Below, piece after piece: positions 8,537 to 15,926 of a stretch of DNA of 33,231 bases. The notes under the pieces are model-generated. The model was not told where the DNA came from. It did no database searches and saw nothing but the letters and a program-made list of their open reading frames with translations. The DNA comes from a virus. Location: the IMG/VR virus record IMGVR_UViG_3300010400_000041, positions 1 through 33,231 of that record, one strand, 5' to 3'. Every line of letters begins with the position of its first letter. Within the stretch, counting starts at the first letter, position 1. The translations under genes and the position numbers were made by a program.

Positions 8537-9826
8537 ATGGGCTTAGGCGATCTTTTTGGAACCGATGATTCAGAAGCACAGGACTATTTACGGCAGGCAC
8601 TACAGCAGTATCAAAATGTGTCAGTCCCGACTATTGCGTCTGAGGAAGTTAAAAATTTACCTCAAGAATCTGTGCAGGGAGTTGTGAATCCTGGCCAAAT
8701 ACAGGCCGTCAATCAAGCACCCTCTGCCTACAATAATATTTTATTAGATCCTGCTGCTCGACAGGCCCAAATGAATGCTCTTTCCCAGTATGGGGATATT
8801 GCAAACGCTGGTGGGTTAGATGCCGAATCCAAACTCGCAATGCAGCAAGCCGTCGATGCCGCTAATCTCCAATCTCAAGGGGCACAAGGCGCGATTATGA
8901 AGAGTGCTCAGGCTATGGGACAAGGTGGGGGCGACTTTGCTCTAACACAACGGGCTTTAGCCGCACAGGGCGCTTCTAATAATGCAGCAAATCAGGGAAT
9001 GCAAGCGGCTGCAATGGCCGAAGCCAATAGAGAAGCGGCTTTAGCTCAAATGGGACAATTAGGTGGACAGATTAACGCCTCAGATTTTGGTCAACAGGCG
9101 CAAGCGGCAAATGCTCAAAATCAAATCAATGCCGCTAACCAAGGATTTCAGAATCAGGCCAATGTAGGTAATGTTACGAATCAAATGGCTGGACAAGAGT
9201 TTAACATTGGAAATGCTCAGGGAGTAAATACCCGTAATACCGCCGCTAATCAAGGAAATGTGTATTATAATGCCGGACTTCCTCAACAGCAATTTCAAAA
9301 CGAACTAGCCAAAGCTGGTGGCATGGCTGGGGTTAATACAAATCAGGCTGGGGTAGCTCAGCAATCACAAGCCAATGCAGCTAATGCAACAGGACAACTT
9401 CTTAAAGGTGGTTTAGGTCTTGCTGCCACTGCAATGGGCGGACCAGTTGCGGGAATGCTCACTAGCGGTGCTTTAAACCAAGGTGGAAAATCTATTGGTA
9501 ATGCTCCGGGAATCGGGCCTATTTCTATTCCAAACAACCCTAATCAATATCGGCCCTTAGGCTATAATGAAGGCGGTATGTGCCAATATTCCCAAGGTGG
9601 AGAAGCACACAATCATTATATGTGTATGTTGATGGGCGGGAAAGTACCAGGTGAGCCGATTGTTGAAGGTGATTCGGCTCAAAATGACATTGTTGATGCT
9701 AAACTATCTCCTGGAGAAATTGTCATTAAACGATCTAAAGCAATGGACCCCGAAATGGCAGCACAAGAAGCTAAAAAGATATCCATGGAAGCCTTTACGA
9801 AGGGCTACAAGAAAAGGAGTAAATAA
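8537..9826 (+). CDS. Ala/Gln-rich virion protein with GDS...SPGEIVI tail, 429 aa
   Basis: Most of the protein (about 60-300) is Ala/Gln/Asn-rich helix. A Gly-rich hydrophobic segment at about 286-315 (GGLGLAATAMGGPVAGMLTSG) could associate with membrane. The C-terminus from residue 367 has the pattern GGKVPGEP-x-VEGDS-x-NDIVDAKLSPGEIVIKRS, which I recall from many aquatic phage virion proteins. Just before it lie Gly-Gly, Cys and His residues (EGGMCQYSQGG, HNHYMCMLMGG). Its start is one base after the previous stop. It is likely an internal or ejection protein. The role of the tail motif is unknown to me. Confidence 0.72.
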   Translation: MGLGDLFGTDDSEAQDYLRQALQQYQNVSVPTIASEEVKNLPQESVQGVVNPGQIQAVNQAPSAYNNILLDPAARQAQMNALSQYGDIANAGGLDAESKLAMQQAVDAANLQSQGAQGAIMKSAQAMGQGGGDFALTQRALAAQGASNNAANQGMQAAAMAEANREAALAQMGQLGGQINASDFGQQAQAANAQNQINAANQGFQNQANVGNVTNQMAGQEFNIGNAQGVNTRNTAANQGNVYYNAGLPQQQFQNELAKAGGMAGVNTNQAGVAQQSQANAANATGQLLKGGLGLAATAMGGPVAGMLTSGALNQGGKSIGNAPGIGPISIPNNPNQYRPLGYNEGGMCQYSQGGEAHNHYMCMLMGGKVPGEPIVEGDSAQNDIVDAKLSPGEIVIKRSKAMDPEMAAQEAKKISMEAFTKGYKKRSK

Positions 9827-9827
9827 G

Positions 9828-11225
9828 ATGCCTCTACACAAAGGTAAATCTAAAAAAGTTATCGGTGAAAATATTTCCGAAATGGAAGCTTCGGGTCATC
9901 CACATGATCAAGCTGTTGCTGCGGCTTTACACACAGCCCATCCAAAGGGGGGTATGGCAGAAGGCGGTCAAGTTGGAGACGCTTATTTTTCTCAAATTTC
10001 TGATGCCTTTAAAAAGGCGATGCATGGACCTGTGATTGAAGATTCAAATTTACAAGGATTTGCTAATTTATTGAAACAAAATGCTGGAACTCCTAGTCCT
10101 ACCGGCGGGACTGCTGTATTGAATGGAACACCAGAACCTTTAAGACCGGAAGGTGAAGCCAAACTGTTAAATGCTAGTGTTGGTACGCCTAAAGGATACG
10201 CTGATGGTGGTGCAGTCGATGATTCGGACTATAAATCTAAATTACAAGCAGTATTACAAGCAATGGGAATGGGGGCAAAAGCGGCTGTAGCTCCCCTTAT
10301 GCCTTCTGTAGCGGCTCCTACGACCCCGATTCCGGCTGCTTTAAACCCTGTGGGCGTGTCTGCACCAATTACACCACCTCCGGCTCCTGTTGCGGCTCCT
10401 GCACCAGTCCAGAGCGCTCCAGTAGAATTACCAAAGTCTCAAATCCCGGTAAATGCCGGTAAAAATCAACCTGTTTTGAATGAAAAACCTAAAGCATTAG
10501 ATCTTATGGCCCAATTAACTAATGGGGATAGTGAAAAAATGCAGTCTCTCCTGGCTCATTTAAAAGATGAGGATAAAAGGAATAAATTTGCCCAGGCATT
10601 AGGTATCATAGGAGATACCCTAGGGAATATCGGTATGGCAAGAGCCGGCCAACATCCTGAAGGATTCACGACTCCCCAAATGCTGCAAGGTATGCATGAA
10701 AAAAGTAAACAAGCTCAAATTGAGAATTTGACGCAATCCCTGGCCGCTGATCCTAAATCCCAAACCTCAAAAATGGCTCAAATGACATTAATGCAGTCTA
10801 TGGGAATAGGTCCTCAAGATCCTAGAGCTAAACAAATTATGAATATGTCTGCTCAGGATATCACTAAATTAATGCCTCAAATGACTGATGCAGTCAAAAA
10901 CAATATTGAAAAAGAAAAGAATTTGATTAGTGCTAAACACACAGATCTTGAAGCTCAAAATCAACAATTAACAAGACAACAGCATCAAGAAGAATTAAAT
11001 AGACAGAATCAGGCAGTAAAAACAACAGCCGCTTCTGATATTTTAAAAGAAACGTCTGCATTACGAGATTTTCTACCTGGTCAGGGTATTCGAGATGTCG
11101 CTAGAAAGACCCTAGAACAAAATTTAGGCGGAAAACCAGAATTACGCCCAATAACAGCCACTAATAAAATGGGACATCGTATCCAATCGACCGATGGAGG
11201 ACGCACATGGCACCCGATTCAGTAA
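9828..11225 (+). CDS. Modular virion protein with basic KGKSKKVI N-terminus, 465 aa
   Basis: ATG 9828 is chosen because AGGAG sits 8 bases upstream and the N-terminus then matches a common phage module: MPLHKGKSKKVIGENI, then SGHPHDQAVAAAL. An upstream in-frame extension would run inside the previous gene and is rejected. Residues 43-47 are MAEGG and 124-128 YADGG. A Pro/Ala-rich linker covers about 154-207. The C-terminal half is helical and Gln/Met/Lys-rich. The module usually appears as a small stand-alone basic protein, so fusion to a long virion-type protein is notable. Position suggests an internal virion or ejection protein. Confidence 0.72.
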   Translation: MPLHKGKSKKVIGENISEMEASGHPHDQAVAAALHTAHPKGGMAEGGQVGDAYFSQISDAFKKAMHGPVIEDSNLQGFANLLKQNAGTPSPTGGTAVLNGTPEPLRPEGEAKLLNASVGTPKGYADGGAVDDSDYKSKLQAVLQAMGMGAKAAVAPLMPSVAAPTTPIPAALNPVGVSAPITPPPAPVAAPAPVQSAPVELPKSQIPVNAGKNQPVLNEKPKALDLMAQLTNGDSEKMQSLLAHLKDEDKRNKFAQALGIIGDTLGNIGMARAGQHPEGFTTPQMLQGMHEKSKQAQIENLTQSLAADPKSQTSKMAQMTLMQSMGIGPQDPRAKQIMNMSAQDITKLMPQMTDAVKNNIEKEKNLISAKHTDLEAQNQQLTRQQHQEELNRQNQAVKTTAASDILKETSALRDFLPGQGIRDVARKTLEQNLGGKPELRPITATNKMGHRIQSTDGGRTWHPIQ

Positions 11226-12751
11226 ATCTTCCAGAAGGTTATCAATTAGATCAACCAGGGGTACCGGAAGGCTACACCATTGATCCAGAAACTTCTGTTC
11301 CTGGGGCTTTTGGACGGGGAGCCTTAAATGCTGTGCCATTTGGTACTAAAGGCGCCGCTGCGGTTGAAGCGGGATTAGGTTCTGGCTCCTATAAAGACTA
11401 TTTGGATGAATTAGATCGATTTATGAAATCTGATGTAGAACAACATCCCATAGCCCACACTACAGGCGAAATCGCAGGTACTGTGGCCCCCTTCCTTATC
11501 CCAGGGGTAGGACAGGCCTTGGGTGCAGAAACATTGGTTGGAAGGGCCGGTATTGGGGCTGGATTAGGGGCTCTGCAAGGAGCTTCTAATACAAGACAAG
11601 ATTTGACGAGCTCGGAAGGGATGAAGGATATAGCTAAAAGTGCTGGTATGGGTGCAATTCTTAACCCTGCTATCGGGGCTGTTGGTGATGTGGTAGGACT
11701 AGCTGGATCTAAGTTGGCTGGATCGGTTATTCCAGAACGTTTAGATGCTGCTGCTTTCGCTAAAGCGAATGGCTTTAATCCACTATCTATGAAGAAATTA
11801 GCTCAAATGGAAGGGACAAACCCAGAAGCAGCTTTAAAAGATATCTCTTTTAAACTATCGGAGATTGTTCCCGACAACTACTATGCGCCAACAAGTTCTA
11901 TTAATCAAAAGTACGCAATGTTGCAAGATCTAAAGAAACAAGCTGGTGAGATTATTGGTGCCTCTCGCCAAGGGGCAACTGAAGCAGAAGGATCGGCTTT
12001 GGAAGAAGGACAGAAGGCTATCGATGAATTGGTTCATAAAGCAGAGAACTATCAAGATGTAGCAAACCCAGAAGGGGCCAATACAATAAAACAGGCCGCT
12101 GCCATGCTCCAATCTCTAAAAGAAAAAGGACAATTAAACTTTGACACCTTGCAAGCGATCAAAAGTAAAGTAGGGGAGAATTATCAGAATCCTGCCAATG
12201 TAAAACCCGGTACAGATGAGATTTATTCAACTTTATCAGAACATTTAGATAAAGCACTGGATCGTTTAGCACCTTCTAATCCAAATATCGATCCCCAGGC
12301 CTTCCAAAAAGCAAAAACGACCTATTCCCTAACTAGTAAAGTATTACCATTAATGCTTAGGGGAGCAGGACGAGAGGTGCAATCAGCTATAACACCGATG
12401 AAGAGTGCTTTCGGGCTTGGCGCTTTGGCCACCGGTCACCCAATGGGAGCTTTGGCTGCCGCAGGTAAAGCTGCTCAAGAAATCGCTGCTCCTGAACTAC
12501 CGGCAAATCTATACATGGCTGCCAAAGGCCTTAAAACAGGGATTCCCACTCCATCATCCGCCATGATTACTAGCGGAGCAACAAATGCGATGGCAGAGCC
12601 CAAGATTCCCCAACAATATATGCCTGTATTTCAAAAAGCTACGCAGGGTCTACAAGATCAAGCTGAAAGACAGAAACAAATGACAGTAACAGACTTTGTT
12701 TTACAGTCTAGAGATCCTAACTATGTCAAGGCAAAGGCGGAAATGCCATGA
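11207..12751 (+). CDS. Putative internal virion or ejection protein, 514 aa
   Basis: The gene overlaps the previous one by 19 bases, with GGAGG just upstream of ATG. The N-terminus has two PEGY repeats (NLPEGYQLD, GVPEGYTID). Residues about 85-130 are hydrophobic and Gly/Ala-rich (APFLIPGVGQALG, GIGAGLGALQGAS) and could insert in a membrane. The remainder is alpha-helical and ends in a Met/Gln/Lys-rich tail. Proteins of this kind commonly close the tail module of podoviruses and are ejected to extend the DNA channel. No lysozyme or transglycosylase signature is visible. It is coupled by an ATGA overlap to the holin-like gene. Confidence 0.68.
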   Translation: MAPDSVNLPEGYQLDQPGVPEGYTIDPETSVPGAFGRGALNAVPFGTKGAAAVEAGLGSGSYKDYLDELDRFMKSDVEQHPIAHTTGEIAGTVAPFLIPGVGQALGAETLVGRAGIGAGLGALQGASNTRQDLTSSEGMKDIAKSAGMGAILNPAIGAVGDVVGLAGSKLAGSVIPERLDAAAFAKANGFNPLSMKKLAQMEGTNPEAALKDISFKLSEIVPDNYYAPTSSINQKYAMLQDLKKQAGEIIGASRQGATEAEGSALEEGQKAIDELVHKAENYQDVANPEGANTIKQAAAMLQSLKEKGQLNFDTLQAIKSKVGENYQNPANVKPGTDEIYSTLSEHLDKALDRLAPSNPNIDPQAFQKAKTTYSLTSKVLPLMLRGAGREVQSAITPMKSAFGLGALATGHPMGALAAAGKAAQEIAAPELPANLYMAAKGLKTGIPTPSSAMITSGATNAMAEPKIPQQYMPVFQKATQGLQDQAERQKQMTVTDFVLQSRDPNYVKAKAEMP

Positions 12752-12897
12752 ACCTAAAAGAATTGGAACGCTTGTTATTACAGCACTTACAAGAGTCTGG
12801 TGAGATTAGAAGCGATCTTAAATGGTTAAAACGAGCCTTTTGGGTTTTGACAAGTGCGGTAGTAATGTCTGGAGTAGGTAGACTATGGTTCCGGTAA
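12748..12897 (+). CDS. Small single-membrane-span protein, holin-like, 49 aa
   Basis: The ATG overlaps the previous stop as ATGA. Residues 1-28 form an amphipathic, charged helix (MNLKELERLLLQHLQESGEI), and residues 30-43 (AFWVLTSAVVMSGV) could span or anchor in the membrane. A charged helix followed by one C-terminal span resembles small class III or XhlA-like lysis helpers, and the place after the last large virion gene fits a lysis module. The call is tentative. It may simply be a membrane anchor of unknown use. Confidence 0.55.
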   Translation: MNLKELERLLLQHLQESGEIRSDLKWLKRAFWVLTSAVVMSGVGRLWFR

Positions 12898-12903
12898 ACT
12901 TTA

Positions 12904-13116
12904 ATGAACTATTTAGAACCTCGCAAGTGCGATTCTTGCAAAATGACTCGGATTCCCGATTCGGAGATTGTTAAAAAAGCTGGTAAACGCTGGCTTATAC
13001 TGACTTGTCGTGTTTGTAAATTGAAAGATATAGAACCGGCTCCTAAACCCATTAAAATATTTAAAAATGGAAGTTTTGTAGATGATACTGAATTTGACAA
13101 GAACCAAGACGACTAG
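12904..13116 (+). CDS. Zinc-ribbon protein, 70 aa
   Basis: Two Cys pairs (CDSC at 9-12 and CRVC near 35-38) frame a 22-residue loop rich in basic residues, the layout of a zinc ribbon. The C-terminus is Pro/Lys then Asp-rich. No clear Shine-Dalgarno site precedes the ATG, which is 6 bases after the holin-like gene stop. The next gene starts 35 bases inside it. It is one of several short CxxC/CxxC proteins in this genome. Function unknown, perhaps nucleic-acid or protein binding. Confidence 0.75.
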   Translation: MNYLEPRKCDSCKMTRIPDSEIVKKAGKRWLILTCRVCKLKDIEPAPKPIKIFKNGSFVDDTEFDKNQDD

Positions 13117-13432
13117 AGACGCTATTATCGGTTTTTTAACTGTCAATGATGTTTGGGAATGTTATACCTTAGAAAACAGAGATTTAGCCATTCCAGTAGG
13201 AACTTATGAGATATCGATGTATCTAAGTCCTAAAAACAAATGTGAGGTATTTTTACTAGACGTGCCTGGTAGAGAATATATAGAAATTCATCCAGCTAAC
13301 TATGCATATCAATTAGAAGGTTGTATAGCCCCTGGCACTGAAACGGATGGAGAAACAGTCTCTTATTCTAGAAATGCATTTAACAAACTAAAACAACTGG
13401 TAAAACTTCCTTGTCAAATAGTCATTTCTTAA
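13082..13432 (+). CDS. DUF5675 family protein, 116 aa
   Basis: The pattern fits the DUF5675 family: an opening LNLTRTKTT strand, CYTLENRDLAIPVGTYEI, then VPGREYIEIHPANYAYQLEGCIAPG. These conserved segments include the Pro-Val-Gly turn, the Ile-His-Pro-Ala-Asn core and Gly-Cys-Ile-Ala-Pro-Gly. The function of this beta-rich family is not established. In phages it is often found near lysis genes, and here it ends the late block. It overlaps the zinc-ribbon gene by 35 bases. The ATG at 13082 aligns with the usual family N-terminus. Confidence 0.85.
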   Translation: MILNLTRTKTTRDAIIGFLTVNDVWECYTLENRDLAIPVGTYEISMYLSPKNKCEVFLLDVPGREYIEIHPANYAYQLEGCIAPGTETDGETVSYSRNAFNKLKQLVKLPCQIVIS

Positions 13433-13454
13433 TTTACTATGGTTTATAAGAAAT
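13424..13454. repeat. Inverted repeat at the convergence of late and early blocks
   Basis: ATTTCTT (13424-13430) and AAGAAAT (13448-13454) are perfect inverted 7-mers around a 17-base AT-rich centre (AATTTACTATGGTTTAT). It spans the stop of the DUF5675 gene. It may be a weak terminator, an operator or just AT-rich sequence. Confidence 0.4.
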
Positions 13455-13465
13455 TACTAACTTTC

Positions 13466-13531
13466 CTAAACTCTATATAACTGTAAAATCCACGGCATAT
13501 CTTCCTCAATTTCAACACCTACCCATTTCAT
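13466..13531 (-). CDS. Possible 21-aa microprotein at the end of the early operon
   Basis: ATG at 13531 overlaps the stop of the upstream membrane-protein gene as ATGA, the junction used throughout this operon, with AAGG nine bases before it. The product reads MKWVGVEIEEDMPWILQLYRV, shortened by nothing but too small for homology reasoning. The regular junction is the only support. It is the last possible gene of the leftward operon. Confidence 0.3.
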   Translation of the reverse strand: MKWVGVEIEEDMPWILQLYRV

Positions 13532-13713
13532 CTCATTTCGCCTTGATTTAATTCAGAGAACTCAAATCTTTTTTGGGTTCTCTTTTTTAATGATCGGACA
13601 TGCTCATTAAGGCGTTTATCATATAGATACTCAGCTATCAGAATGCCTACAATCAGCCATTCTGCAATAAACATACTCCATTCTCTAATTTCCTTCAGCA
13701 CTGAGTAGTTCAC
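13528..13713 (-). CDS. Small single-span membrane protein, 61 aa
   Basis: The start is GTG at 13713, with GGAG ten bases upstream. An ATG at codon 14 is less likely because GGAG would be only one base away. Residues 11-32 (EWSMFIAEWLIVGILIAEYL) form one membrane span. The rest is a basic cytoplasmic-type tail (KRLNEHVRSLKKRTQKRFEF). The gene overlaps the previous small gene by 29 bases. Its 3' part contains a plus-strand terminator (13556-13588), so the two functions share DNA. Role unknown; a spanin or holin helper cannot be shown. Confidence 0.55.
   Translation of the reverse strand: MNYSVLKEIREWSMFIAEWLIVGILIAEYLYDKRLNEHVRSLKKRTQKRFEFSELNQGEMR
13556..13588 (+). terminator. Rho-independent terminator for the late plus-strand operon
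   Basis: A perfect 11-bp stem pairs GAGAACTCAAA (13556-13566) with TTTGGGTTCTC (13572-13582), including one T-G pair, around the loop TCTTT. Six T residues follow (13583-13588). On the minus strand no T-run follows, so it works only for plus-strand transcription. It lies about 120 bases past the last late gene and inside the opposing membrane-protein gene. Confidence 0.85.
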
Positions 13714-13816
13714 TTAAGCGTATCTCCGCCCATTCTCGGTTGTAGCACCACATATAGACATTCCCATTATTTAAGATCCAAAATCCGCCATGTGGTCCCT
13801 CTTTGATCTCAAACAC
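13685..13816 (-). CDS. Small hypothetical protein, 43 aa, GTG start
   Basis: GTG at 13816 overlaps the protease stop as TAGTG, and GAGG lies 8-10 bases upstream, so translation is coupled to the protease. The product is aromatic and compact (VFEIKEGPHGGFWILNNG, then MWCYNREWAEI), suggesting a small beta hairpin plus helix. It resembles no family I know. The next gene starts 29 bases inside its end. Confidence 0.6.
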   Translation of the reverse strand: MFEIKEGPHGGFWILNNGNVYMWCYNREWAEIRLSELLSAEGN

Positions 13817-14505
13817 TATTTCGTCCCCTCGTGTATATTAGCATTTCCTAAAATCTGAAGCATGATACCCTGCATTTCAGACTGTGCTTGTCTTGCTTTA
13901 AGCATTAGGTTGATTTTCTTGGCCGAAACTCCTCCAGCTAGACCAGGGACATGCTCTCCGGGACCTAACCGCCAATCTGTAATGGCCACAATCTCGCCTT
14001 TATCATTAAACCATGGACCCCCACTATTGCCGGGATTCACTAAAGCATCGGTTTCTAAATACCCTTGTTCTTCTCCGCTAATAATACCGTGTGTCACAAA
14101 CCACTGCATACCACCTAGGGCATTCCCCACGACAGTAATAGGCTCTCCAATAGCATAAGTTTCAGTAAAAACAGGGGTTTCACTTACTGTAACAGCGGTA
14201 GACAATGTAAGAATCAAGATATCTTCTGCTTGATTGCCACCTTCGACCTTTGCCTTTACCACCTGACCTAATGGATAAGTAAAGACCATGAAATCATCTT
14301 TATACGACCGTTCCATATGAAAACACGTTAATACATGAGTAGCATCTAACAAAACTCCAGTGCCCATACCCATTCCAGTAGTACTATTGTTTGTAATAAG
14401 TACAGTCATTGATTGTGCCCGTTCTACAGTACTTTTGACTGGAGTTACTTGAGAATAGACAGCAATACCCGTTAGAAATAAGAGGGCGACGATTAGTTTT
14501 TTCAA
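13816..14505 (-). CDS. Secreted trypsin-like serine protease, 229 aa
   Basis: The N-terminus is a signal peptide (MKKLIVALLFLTGIAVYSQ). The catalytic triad of the S1/HtrA type is visible: His63 in HVLTCFHM, Asp95 in AEDILILTL, and Ser161 in NPGNSGGPWF. Downstream lies the usual DKGEIVAITDW strand. No PDZ domain is present. The start is TTG at 14505, three bases after the exonuclease stop TAA, with GGAG upstream. A protease exported to the periplasm could act in lysis, in envelope remodelling, or against host factors; none of these is proven. It sits at the end of the early operon next to small membrane proteins, not among virion genes, so a head-maturation role is unlikely. Confidence 0.85.
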   Translation of the reverse strand: MKKLIVALLFLTGIAVYSQVTPVKSTVERAQSMTVLITNNSTTGMGMGTGVLLDATHVLTCFHMERSYKDDFMVFTYPLGQVVKAKVEGGNQAEDILILTLSTAVTVSETPVFTETYAIGEPITVVGNALGGMQWFVTHGIISGEEQGYLETDALVNPGNSGGPWFNDKGEIVAITDWRLGPGEHVPGLAGGVSAKKINLMLKARQAQSEMQGIMLQILGNANIHEGTK

Positions 14506-14506
14506 G

Positions 14507-15250
14507 TTATTTACTCTCCTTTATTCGATCTCCAACAGTCCATCTACCACAATCTAAACAATGAATCTTTGGGTATTTGCCTTTTTTGCTAGTATCATAA
14601 CCACGTCGTTCCGTGTGTTTAGATCCACAAACAGAGCATACAGTCGGTTCTAGATAAACTTTAGGGGCATTTTGTGGTGCCCATGCTCTAATACGATTAT
14701 ATAGTTCTTCTGTAGATAACACATCATGGATATTGTATTTTTTCATTTCTTCCCAAGCATCATTATTCCCATTTAGACACTCTGTCCATAAAGCCATACC
14801 TGGATATTTGCTATGAGACAACTTCTTATATTTTGTACATAGTTTATCTGTTAAATACTCAAGTTTATTAGATGTAAACTGTGCGGCACGTTTAATAATT
14901 TGATAAGTATCCAAATGACGATAGGGTTTCGGTGGTATCATTCCATACTGGATGAACCGGGCATTAAGTTTGGGACTATCGAAATTTTGACCGTTTTGGG
15001 TAATGACAATATCGGCGCGATTAAGTAAAACCCACAATGCTCCCAGGATTTCTCTTTCTGACCGTTTTCGTGTATCCATATACATCGTTTTAGACGCCGG
15101 TTCGCCTAACCATTTGGCTCCCCAAGCCATAACAGACCAGTCCTTTACAATTTGGTTAAGGCCTATATTCTGATCTTTAAGACCCCAAACATACGCTAAA
15201 ATAGGACGTGTCTCTATATCATAAACTAAAACGGATTGTTTATTTATCAT
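14507..15250 (-). CDS. DEDDy-type 3'-5' exonuclease with C-terminal zinc ribbon, 247 aa
   Basis: An RNase H-like exonuclease domain is evident. Exo I is VLVYDIETRP (Asp11, Glu13), Exo II is NGQNFDSPKLNARF (Asp91), and Exo III is YNIHDV (Tyr172, Asp176, the YxxxD of the DEDDy class). The C-terminus has two Cys pairs (CSVC at 205-208 and CLDC at 231-234), which form a zinc ribbon. It probably degrades DNA or RNA 3' to 5', as a repair, recombination or host-DNA nuclease. The polymerase of this phage has its own exonuclease domain, so simple proofreading is less likely. A GGGAG site precedes ATG 15250, and the gene overlaps the HNH gene by 11 bases. Confidence 0.85.
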   Translation of the reverse strand: MINKQSVLVYDIETRPILAYVWGLKDQNIGLNQIVKDWSVMAWGAKWLGEPASKTMYMDTRKRSEREILGALWVLLNRADIVITQNGQNFDSPKLNARFIQYGMIPPKPYRHLDTYQIIKRAAQFTSNKLEYLTDKLCTKYKKLSHSKYPGMALWTECLNGNNDAWEEMKKYNIHDVLSTEELYNRIRAWAPQNAPKVYLEPTVCSVCGSKHTERRGYDTSKKGKYPKIHCLDCGRWTVGDRIKESK

Positions 15251-15602
15251 TTTTCTCCCGTTTAACCTTTCGTCTTACTTTGTTTTCTGCTTGAGTTTTG
15301 GTGTAATGGCAGTCCCGACAGATAACTTTGAGAGCCTCTGCTGATACGAACATCCGTATTTTGAGACTATCGTAGCCGACAAATCCCACATTTGGTTCAA
15401 TGACAGGTTCGATATGATCAACCTGTTTTTGTTTTCGTGGGACAATTTTATGACAGCTTTCACATTCATAGAATTCTATTTTTCCTTTTTTATACTTAAA
15501 CGCTCTTTTTAACGCCTCTCTACGAGCTGGAGACCAACGAAATGTCCGTCTAAAAGCCGCTAATAGATAACGATCTGGAGACCAAACCTTAGTCTTTTTC
15601 AT
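15240..15602 (-). CDS. HNH endonuclease, 120 aa
   Basis: The order CESC (47-50), VDHIEPV (61-67, His63 with the preceding Asp62) and ICRDCHYTKT (94-103) is the zinc-bound HNH fold. The N-terminus is strongly basic (RYLLAAFRRTFRWSPARREA), probably for DNA binding. It sits between polymerase and exonuclease genes and overlaps its neighbours by 14 and 11 bases. A role in replication or recombination, such as Holliday-junction or nicking activity, is more likely than homing. Homing HNH genes usually interrupt operons rather than overlap both sides. Confidence 0.85.
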   Translation of the reverse strand: MKKTKVWSPDRYLLAAFRRTFRWSPARREALKRAFKYKKGKIEFYECESCHKIVPRKQKQVDHIEPVIEPNVGFVGYDSLKIRMFVSAEALKVICRDCHYTKTQAENKVRRKVKREKNDK

Positions 15603-15795
15603 TAAAATCAGAAATTCGCACCATTGTCACTGTATGTAATGGAAACCAATTCTCCCAGATATCTTTAGATCCATCTTCCTGATGTTTAACCATTAAGACC
15701 CCATCTTGAACCTTACAATTAATCATAAGGCCCGATACTTCACAGTAATCTTTATCAGATGAGGTAAAAACTTGAATATGTTTTAATTTTGCCAT
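15589..15795 (-). CDS. Hypothetical protein, 68 aa
   Basis: The ATG is preceded by AGGAG. The product is beta-rich with strands such as HIQVFTSSDKDYC and GVLMVKHQEDGSKD and the aromatic stretch WENWFPLHTV. It has no membrane segment. Overlaps on both sides place it firmly in the operon. It looks like a small SH3- or OB-like beta barrel, but that is only an impression. Family not recognised. Confidence 0.7.
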   Translation of the reverse strand: MAKLKHIQVFTSSDKDYCEVSGLMINCKVQDGVLMVKHQEDGSKDIWENWFPLHTVTMVRISDFNEKD

Positions 15796-15926
15796 GATTG
15801 GCTCTCCTGTATACCTTCGAAGTAATATCCATTATATTGGCAATAGATATCTGTTAGTAATGTTGTTAAACAAAAGAACACAGAAAATATAGCTATAATA
15901 ACAAGGGAATACCAAAGTTGTTTCAT
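15783..15926 (-). CDS. Small membrane protein, 47 aa
   Basis: ATG 15926 overlaps the upstream stop as ATGA. Residues 4-24 (LWYSLVIIAIFSVFFCLTTLL) form one clear membrane span, followed by a short aromatic and acidic tail (YCQYNGYYFEGIQE). The end overlaps the next gene by 13 bases. It fills a gap that would otherwise be empty. Function unknown. It is one of at least eight tiny membrane proteins in the early operon. Confidence 0.65.
   Translation of the reverse strand: MKQLWYSLVIIAIFSVFFCLTTLLTDIYCQYNGYYFEGIQESQSWQN

Noticed and set aside
9651-9827. N-terminal extension of the 465-residue virion protein
   Set aside because: The extension overlaps the previous gene, and an AGGAG site plus a known N-terminal module fix the start at 9828.
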